64,000 nt of DNA. It comes from Streptomyces sp. PCS3-D2 (GTDB taxonomy: Bacteria; Actinomycetota; Actinomycetes; Streptomycetales; Streptomycetaceae). Where the stretch lies: assembly GCF_000612545.2 (NCBI RefSeq), contig NZ_CP097800.1, positions 1,426,001-1,490,000 on the forward strand, in the 5' to 3' direction. Made by a program: the position numbers and the translations under genes. A model generated the notes under the pieces. It did not search any database and was not told the origin of the DNA. It saw only the letters and a list, made by a program, of their open reading frames with translations. Shown in pieces: positions 59,123-64,000 of this stretch (position 1 is its first letter; each line of letters opens with the position of its first letter).

Positions 59123-59149
59123 TGTCACAGGGACGGGCCGGCCGGTGTC
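59123..59149 (+). promoter_or_regulatory. ECF41-type promoter in front of sigJ
   Basis: TGTCACA (59123-59129), 16 bp, then TGTC (59146-59149). This matches the recalled ECF41 consensus TGTCACA-N16-CGTC with one change and lies 35 bp before the start codon. It implies that SigJ transcribes its own gene. The same motif is at 13093-13119. Confidence 0.65.
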
Positions 59150-59183
59150 CTGTGGGCGTACCCCTGGAACCGGAGGAGACATC

Positions 59184-60089
59184 ATGAGCGAGGACGGCGC
59201 CGGCGCGGCGACCGAGACCTTCGTCGCGCACCGCAACTTGCTGTTCACCGTGGCCTACGAGATGCTCGGATCGGCGGCCGATGCGGAGGACGTCCTGCAG
59301 GAGACCTGGCTGCGCTGGGTCGAGGTCGACCTGGAGCAGGTGCGCGACCGGCGCGCCTACCTGGTCCGGATCACGACCCGGCAGGCGCTGAACCGGCTGC
59401 GGGCGATGAGCCGGCGCAAGGAGGCGTACGTCGGTTCCTGGCTGCCCGAACCGCTGCTCACGGCGCCGGACGTGGCCGAGGACGCGATGCTCGCGGAGAG
59501 CGTGTCGACGGCACTGATGCTCGTCCTGGAGACGCTGTCGCCCACCGAGCGCGCCGTTTTCGTCCTGCGGGAGGTCTTCGACGTCGGCTACGAGGAGATC
59601 GCGGCCGCGGTCGGCAAGAGCTCGGCGGCGACACGCCAGATCGCCCACCGCGCCCGCCGGCACGTCGACGCGCGGCGCCCGCGGCAGGCGGTCTCGGCCG
59701 CCCAGACGCGGGCGGCGCTGGAGTCCTTCCGGGAGGCGCTGGAGTCCGGTGACCCGCAGGACCTCCTCGCCGTGCTCGCTCCCGATGTCGTCCTGGTGGC
59801 CGACGGCGGCGGCATCAAGCAGGCGGCGCTGCGGCCGATCACCGGTGCCGCGAAGGTGGCCCGCTTCGTGGCGGGCGGTATCGGCAAGAACGACCGGCGC
59901 AACCTCGCGATGTCCCTGACACCGACCGTGGTCAACGGCAGCCCGGCCCTGGCCGTCCATCTGGGCGGGGAGTTCGACGGGGTCATGACGTTCCGGATCG
60001 AGGACTCCCGCATCGCGGGCCTCTACTACGTCCGCAACCCGGAGAAGCTGGCCCGCCTCGCCTCGGAGATCCCGCTGGCCCTGCGGTGA
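59184..60089 (+). CDS. sigJ: ECF41-family sigma factor SigJ
   Basis: This 301-aa extracytoplasmic-function sigma factor has sigma-2 (about residues 10-75; YEMLGSAADAEDVLQETWLR), sigma-4 (about 105-160; LSPTERAVFVLREVFDVGYE) and a C-terminal SnoaL-like extension (about 170-301). The extension has the ECF41 marks DGGGIKQAALRP and VRNPEKL; in this family it replaces an anti-sigma factor and tunes activity. Strong GGAGGAG precedes ATG 59184. The usual ECF41 partner gene (a COE oxidoreductase/decarboxylase/epimerase) is not adjacent. Confidence 0.95.
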   Translation: MSEDGAGAATETFVAHRNLLFTVAYEMLGSAADAEDVLQETWLRWVEVDLEQVRDRRAYLVRITTRQALNRLRAMSRRKEAYVGSWLPEPLLTAPDVAEDAMLAESVSTALMLVLETLSPTERAVFVLREVFDVGYEEIAAAVGKSSAATRQIAHRARRHVDARRPRQAVSAAQTRAALESFREALESGDPQDLLAVLAPDVVLVADGGGIKQAALRPITGAAKVARFVAGGIGKNDRRNLAMSLTPTVVNGSPALAVHLGGEFDGVMTFRIEDSRIAGLYYVRNPEKLARLASEIPLALR

Positions 60090-60090
60090 G

Positions 60091-60112
60091 CTCTGCCGGA
60101 CGGGCCGCAGAG
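60091..60112 (+). terminator. Weak hairpin after sigJ
   Basis: CTCTGC (60091-60096) and GCAGAG (60107-60112) pair around a 10-base GC-rich loop, starting 2 bp after the sigJ stop. It is short, but GC-rich. Confidence 0.4.
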
Positions 60113-60120
60113 GCAGGTTC

Positions 60121-60540
60121 GTGAGGACGCTGGGACCCCGGCGCCCCCCAGATCGAAGAAGTCCGGACTCGGCTGCGGGAGGCAGAGACCCACCTCGAAC
60201 ACCTCGCGATCACCCGGAAGGCCATCACCGCTCTCGCCGACCGGCTCTTGGCCGCTCCGCCGCAGCTGCCCGAGCACCCGGACCATCCCTGCATCCTCGC
60301 CGTCCTCAACGAGGCCGCTGCCCCCACTGGGCCCTCTGGGCCCTCGACGTCTGCGAAGCCCTCGACTGCGAACTACCGCCGAAGAACATCGAGGGCACCC
60401 GCGCCACGCTGAAGCGCTTGCTCAAGCTCGATTGCCTCGCCGAAGCCGGCACCGGCAGCTTCGCCAGGAGGCAGGAGCCGACCAAGCACCGCGGTCCGCG
60501 GCCTTGCCTGAACCCCGCCGGGAATCGCACAACACTTCAC
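60121..60540 (+). pseudogene. Frameshifted remnant of a small helical/winged-helix protein
   Basis: Frame 1 from about 60148 gives IEEVRTRLREAETHLEHLAI and DRLLAAPPQLPEHPDHPCIL; after about 60320 the protein-like reading continues in another frame as DVCEALDCELPPKNIEGT and ATLKRLLKLDCLAEAGTGSF. The two pieces together look like a Streptomyces protein found near mobile DNA (recalled), broken by a frameshift. No intact start is evident. The 3' limit is uncertain. It adjoins a Tn3-carrying region. Confidence 0.55.
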
Positions 60541-61712
60541 GAACTGCTGGTCTCTGCGGCCTTGGGCTGCTGTTGGGTAGCGCAGTGGATGCCACCGCCG
60601 CCTTCGGCGACGGTGTGGATCTCCAGCTGAACGACCTCGCGATCGGGGTAGAGGTCGCCGATGACGGCGGCGGCCTGCTGGTCGGCCTTGCGGTCGCCGA
60701 AGCGGGGGATGAGGACGGCGTCGTTGGCGATGTAGTAGTTGGCGTAGGAGCCGAGGAAATCCTCCCCGCGGCGGCCGAGCCGGGTGGGGTCGGGTTCGGG
60801 GAGGTCGATGATCTCGAACCTTCTTCCATGGGCGTCGGTCGCGCCCTCCAGGACGCCGCGTGCCTGATCGTGGGCGCGGGTCCACACGTCGGGGCCGTCG
60901 CCGGCCCAGGCGCGGCTGAGCAGGACGACACCGTTCTCTGCGAAGCGGGCCAGCGAGTCGACGTGGTAGTCGGTGATGTCCTGGCCCTTGACGCCGTTGA
61001 ACCAGATCACCTTGTCGGCGCCGACCAGGTTCTTGAGGGAGTTCTCGATCTCGTCGCGGCTCAGGTCCGGGTTGCGGTTGGGGTTGACCAGGGAGCTCTC
61101 GGTGACCAGGAGGGTGCCGCGGCCGTCCACTTCCAGTGAGCCGCCCTCTCCCACCAGCGGCGCGTCGACGCGGGGGACGCCTGCGTACTCCAGGACGGCG
61201 CGGGCGACCTTCGCGTCGTGCTCGTGTTCCTGCTTGCCGCCCCAGCCGTTGAAGTGCAGGTCGATGCCCTGAAGGCCATTCGGGCCCTGGACGAAGGTCG
61301 GGCCGCTGTCGCGCATCCACAGGTCGTCGGTGGGTACCGCGATCACCTCGACCCCCGAGCCGCAGGCTCGACGGGCGGCCTTGACTTCCTCCGGGGCAGC
61401 CAGCATGACGACAGGCTCGAACTCGGCCAGCGCCCGGGCAATACCCGCGATGTCGCGCTGGACGTCGTCGGCCATGTCCTCCCAGACCGAGTCCAGCGGC
61501 GGCCAGGACATGAACGTGCGGACATGCTCACGGCTCTCCGCCGGCATGAACAGCTCGGCCTGGTTCCGAATGGGCACCGCGCTCTCCTGTACCCCGGCCG
61601 ACGGCCGGCCCGACTTCTTCTCCTGGTTCTGGGCACAGGCTGTCAACCCCGCGGCGGCCAGCGCAGCAGCCACACCGTCCCTCAGCACGGTTCGGCGGTT
61701 CGGTCTCCTCAT
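60537..61712 (-). CDS. Exported agmatine deiminase/peptidylarginine deiminase family lipoprotein
   Basis: This 391-aa guanidino-group deiminase has PTDDLWMRDSGPTFV, FNGWGGKQ, GEGGSLEVDG and the catalytic-cysteine motif GGGGIHCATQQQP (Cys377), all as in agmatine deiminase. The N-terminus, MRRPNRRTVLRDGVAAALAA then LTAC, combines a twin-arginine signal with a lipobox, so the enzyme should act outside the cell, unlike the usual cytosolic enzyme. GGGAG precedes ATG 61712. It is divergent from a TetR gene over a palindrome. Confidence 0.9.
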   Translation of the reverse strand: MRRPNRRTVLRDGVAAALAAAGLTACAQNQEKKSGRPSAGVQESAVPIRNQAELFMPAESREHVRTFMSWPPLDSVWEDMADDVQRDIAGIARALAEFEPVVMLAAPEEVKAARRACGSGVEVIAVPTDDLWMRDSGPTFVQGPNGLQGIDLHFNGWGGKQEHEHDAKVARAVLEYAGVPRVDAPLVGEGGSLEVDGRGTLLVTESSLVNPNRNPDLSRDEIENSLKNLVGADKVIWFNGVKGQDITDYHVDSLARFAENGVVLLSRAWAGDGPDVWTRAHDQARGVLEGATDAHGRRFEIIDLPEPDPTRLGRRGEDFLGSYANYYIANDAVLIPRFGDRKADQQAAAVIGDLYPDREVVQLEIHTVAEGGGGIHCATQQQPKAAETSSS

Positions 61713-61744
61713 GACACGGCTCCCATCCCGGACGGAAGAATTCC

Positions 61745-61762
61745 TGACTGAAATTTCAGTCA
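61745..61762. promoter_or_regulatory. 18-bp perfect palindrome, TetR operator
   Basis: TGACTGAAATTTCAGTCA is a perfect palindrome between the divergent deiminase (start 61712) and TetR (start 61821) genes. Its length and AT-rich centre fit a TetR-family operator controlling both genes. Confidence 0.8.
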
Positions 61763-61820
61763 ATGCGAGACGGTAGCATTGCCTGTGTCGCCGCCTGGAA
61801 CCTTCCTAGGGAGCCGAACC

Positions 61821-62393
61821 GTGTCCGCCCGCCGCACCGCCATCTTGGAAGCCGCCGCCCGCGTCATCGCGCAGCGCGGCATCAGGGGCCTGCGAGTCGA
61901 AGAGCTGGCCGAGGAGGCCGGCGTGTCGACCTCGCTGATCTACTACCACTTCCGCGACCGGGCCGGTCTCCTCGCCCGCACACTCGACTTCATCAACACC
62001 CGAGCCGAGCACTACACCCAGCCCACCAGCGACCCCGACACCGACCCTCGCGGCCACCTGGAAGAGATGCTGCTCCTCGAACTCCAGGACACCCCCGCCG
62101 TCGTCGAGAACAGCACCGCCTGGGGCGAACTTCGCTCCACCGCCGTCTTCCAGCCTGAACTGCGCGACCAGCTCCGCACCACCACCGACAGCTGGAACGA
62201 CTACACCAGCGACCTGATCCACCGCGCCCAGCAGACCGGCCGCGCCACCCCCGACATCTCACCGGACGACGCCGCCCACCGGCTCACCGCCCTCGTCGAA
62301 GGACTCAGCAAACGCTGGCTCAGCGGCACCCTCACCCTCGAACGCTCCCGGCAGCTCCTGCGCGGCGCCATCATCGCGGAACTCGGCCCCTGA
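61821..62393 (+). CDS. TetR/AcrR-family transcriptional regulator
   Basis: This 190-aa repressor has an N-terminal helix-turn-helix (about residues 8-50; ILEAAARVIAQRGIRGLRVE and GVSTSLIYYHFRDRAGLLA) and a ligand-binding domain. Start GTG 61821 has GGGAG 7 bp upstream and yields a normal N-terminus. It is divergent from the exported deiminase, and the palindrome between them is the likely operator. The inducer could be agmatine or a related guanidine compound; that is inference from context. Confidence 0.9.
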   Translation: MSARRTAILEAAARVIAQRGIRGLRVEELAEEAGVSTSLIYYHFRDRAGLLARTLDFINTRAEHYTQPTSDPDTDPRGHLEEMLLLELQDTPAVVENSTAWGELRSTAVFQPELRDQLRTTTDSWNDYTSDLIHRAQQTGRATPDISPDDAAHRLTALVEGLSKRWLSGTLTLERSRQLLRGAIIAELGP

Positions 62394-62689
62394 CCCGACC
62401 AACACGGCCTCGCCCTCATCCGAAACAGGGCATCAACCTGCGTACCGCCCTCTCAGAGGTCGTAGCCTGCGGGCGCAGGCATCGACTCGTGCGGGGCGCA
62501 CGGCCGAGATCCGTCCAGATCGTCAGCCTGGTCGGCCGCCTGCTCGTGCTGGGAACCGTCACCATGCTCGACCCGGCCAACGGGCCCCGAACAGCATCAC
62601 TGCACCCACACATCAGGGCCACACCCCGCACCAGCCGGCAGGTATGGCGTCCGGTACGGGCCCGACCCCGGCGGTCTCACCTTCGACAC
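62394..62689. other. 296-bp flank left of the Tn3 element
   Basis: Short frames occur on both strands (for example plus 62489-62698 and minus 62416-62631), but none has a Shine-Dalgarno or a recognisable product, and the plus frame runs into the transposon end. It may be the interrupted target gene or non-coding DNA. Confidence 0.35.
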
Positions 62690-62727
62690 GGGGTCTGAGG
62701 AACATCGATGTCAGATCGTGCGCTAAG
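62690..62727 (+). repeat. Tn3-family 38-bp terminal inverted repeat (left end)
   Basis: These 38 bp start GGGGTCTGA and end CGCTAAG, agreeing in length and at both ends with the Tn3 terminal repeat (GGGGTCTGA...TTAAG). It lies 89 bp before the transposase gene. The five bases before it, GACAC (62685-62689), would be one copy of the target duplication. The other end is outside the window. Confidence 0.8.
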
Positions 62728-62816
62728 GGTTCTCCGGACCGGTTGGGGCTTTGACCTGGGGTGATTGAGCGTCGGAGCCTTCGAGGGTCGTTGTTGTCGA
62801 TCTTCGGAGAGCTGTT

Positions 62817-64000
62817 GTGGCGGTCGAGTTCCTGACGGACGAGCAGGCGGCCCGGTACGGGTCGTTTCACGAGGTGCCTTCGCGGGCGGAGCTGGAGCGG
62901 TACTTCTTCCTGGACGACGCGGACCGGGAGGCGGTACAGGCCAAGCGCCGGGCTCACAACCGGCTCGGGTTCGCGGTCCAGCTCACGAGCGTGCGGTTCC
63001 TGGGCCGGTTCATGCCGGATCCGCGGCAGGTGCCGGCGGAGGTGGCCGAGTACCTGGCCGAGCAGCTGGAGATCGCGGACGTCTCGTGCCTGAAGCTGTA
63101 CGGCGAGCGGGACGGTACGGCCCGTACGCACGCCGGGGAGATCCAGGAGTCCGGAGGCTGGCGGGACTTCGCCGAGGTCCGAGACGATCTGGTGGTCTGG
63201 CTGGACGCGCGGGCTTGGACGACCGGGGACGGGCCGAAGGCGTTGTTCGACGCGGCGGCGGGCTGGCTGCGCGAGGGGCGGGTGCTGCTGCCGGGAGCGA
63301 GCCGTCTGGCCCGGCTGGTGGGCACAGTGCGGGAAGCGGCGAACCAGCGGCTGTGGGACACGCTGTACGGGCTGCTGAGCGTCGGTCAGCGGGCGGTGCT
63401 GGACTCACTGCTGACCGTGCCGCCCGGCGAGCGGGTCTCGGAGCTGGACCGGCTGCGACGCGGTCCGGTACGGGTGTCGGGTCCGCAAATGAAGTGGTCG
63501 CTCCAGCGGGCGGAAGAGATCGCCGCCCTCGGCATGGGGACCCTGGACACATCGGCGATCCCGCCTCGGCGGCTGGCGGAGCTGTCCCGGTACGGCGTGG
63601 ACGGCAAGGCATCGCTGCTGCGCCGCCACGGCGATTCCCGCCGACTGGCGACGCTGCTGGCCACAACGGTCTACCTGACGACTCGGGCCGTCGACGACGC
63701 GCTCGACCTCCTGGAGGTGCTGATCGCGACGAAGCTGCTGGCCAAGGCCGAGCGCGAGACCGTCAAAGAGAAGATGAAGACGCTGCCGCGCGTCGAACGG
63801 GCCTCAGCGAAGCTGGCGACCGCGTTCCAGGTCGTGTTCGACACCACGAGCGAGCTGGTCGACGCCGACACCGGGGAGGTCACCGGCCCGGCGGTGGAGT
63901 CGTTCGAGGCGATGTGGGAGCGGATAGAGGCGGTGGTGCCCCGGCACGAGCTGGCCGCCGCGATCGCCGCGCTGTTCGAGCTGACGCCGCCGCTGGACTC
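62817..64000 (+). CDS. tnpA: Tn3-family transposase TnpA (N-terminal part, runs off the window)
   Basis: The open frame from GTG 62817 to the window end covers 394 codons of a protein that is usually about 1000 aa. The N-terminus (VEFLTDEQAARYGSFHEVPS, then RAHNRLGFAVQLTSVRFLG) is the DUF4158 domain typical of Tn3 transposases. The catalytic DDE part lies beyond the window. GGAGAG precedes the start. No frameshift is seen in the portion present. Confidence 0.92.
   Translation, partial: MAVEFLTDEQAARYGSFHEVPSRAELERYFFLDDADREAVQAKRRAHNRLGFAVQLTSVRFLGRFMPDPRQVPAEVAEYLAEQLEIADVSCLKLYGERDGTARTHAGEIQESGGWRDFAEVRDDLVVWLDARAWTTGDGPKALFDAAAGWLREGRVLLPGASRLARLVGTVREAANQRLWDTLYGLLSVGQRAVLDSLLTVPPGERVSELDRLRRGPVRVSGPQMKWSLQRAEEIAALGMGTLDTSAIPPRRLAELSRYGVDGKASLLRRHGDSRRLATLLATTVYLTTRAVDDALDLLEVLIATKLLAKAERETVKEKMKTLPRVERASAKLATAFQVVFDTTSELVDADTGEVTGPAVESFEAMWERIEAVVPRHELAAAIAALFELTPPLD

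Larger units (their letters stand above)
62690..64000 (+). mobile_element. Tn3-family transposon, left part
   Basis: The element starts at the terminal repeat at 62690 and continues past the right edge, carrying a tnpA gene close to this end. No resolvase or passenger gene is visible in the part shown. Confidence 0.8.

Overview
This window is almost certainly chromosomal DNA of a Streptomyces or a close relative. G+C is very high, third codon positions are almost all G or C, GTG/TTG starts and 4-base ATGA/GTGA gene overlaps are common, and leucine TTA codons are very rare. It also carries a conservon (cvnABCD with P450 genes) and a group 1h [NiFe]-hydrogenase locus, both typical of streptomycetes. 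No rRNA, tRNA or CRISPR array was seen. The right edge runs into a Tn3-family transposon.

Layout. (1) 1-4769: two tandem operator-like palindromes, a zinc-ribbon protein, glutathione peroxidase, an AMP-forming acyl-CoA synthetase and an AlkZ-like winged-helix protein. (2) 5733-12268: a conservon, made of a kinase-like ATPase, an unusual double Roadblock protein, a DUF742 protein with a TTA codon, a GTPase, a CYP157-like P450 without the ExxR motif, a canonical P450 and a crotonase. (3) 12599-15794: a small membrane protein behind a SigJ/ECF41-like promoter, a saccharopine-dehydrogenase-like oxidoreductase divergent from a GlxA-type AraC regulator, and a small charged ORF ending at a strong hairpin. 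(4) 15886-30952, minus strand: one long, overlapping operon for a high-affinity H2-oxidising [NiFe] hydrogenase: hypX, small and large subunits, a NifU-like protein, three conserved accessory proteins, a maturation protease, a 34-aa peptide and hypABFCDE. (5) 31730-41886: a compact lipid/polyketide cluster, made of a fatty acyl-AMP ligase, a PKS with order ACP-KS-AT-DH-KR-ACP-ER, an acyl-CoA dehydrogenase and an alpha/beta hydrolase. (6) 41905-44294: a secreted propeller-like protein and an MFS transporter. (7) 44420-59074: a surface-glycan cluster, made of amino-sugar enzymes (Gfo/Idh, SDR, two DegT aminotransferases, a NeuD/PglD-like acyltransferase), three glycosyltransferases, a stand-alone Wzz, a Wzz-polymerase fusion and a large secreted multidomain protein. 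(8) 59184-62393: an ECF41 sigma factor behind its own likely promoter, a frameshifted gene remnant, and a Tat-lipoprotein agmatine deiminase divergent from a TetR regulator over an 18-bp perfect palindrome. (9) 62690-64000: left end and partial transposase of a Tn3-family element.

How the parts work together. The hydrogenase operon looks self-sufficient for subunits and maturation, including aerobic CO-ligand synthesis by HypX. In the lipid cluster the AMP ligase can load a fatty acid on the N-terminal ACP of the PKS, which probably extends and fully reduces it with methylmalonyl units; the dehydrogenase and hydrolase would then modify and release it. The glycan cluster can make an N-acylated amino sugar and assemble and polymerise a surface polymer. 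Three in-frame TTA codons (cvnC and two sugar genes) suggest that the conservon and the glycan cluster are tied to bldA-dependent development. Two ECF41-type promoters, 46 kb apart, suggest that SigJ controls itself and the small membrane-protein gene.
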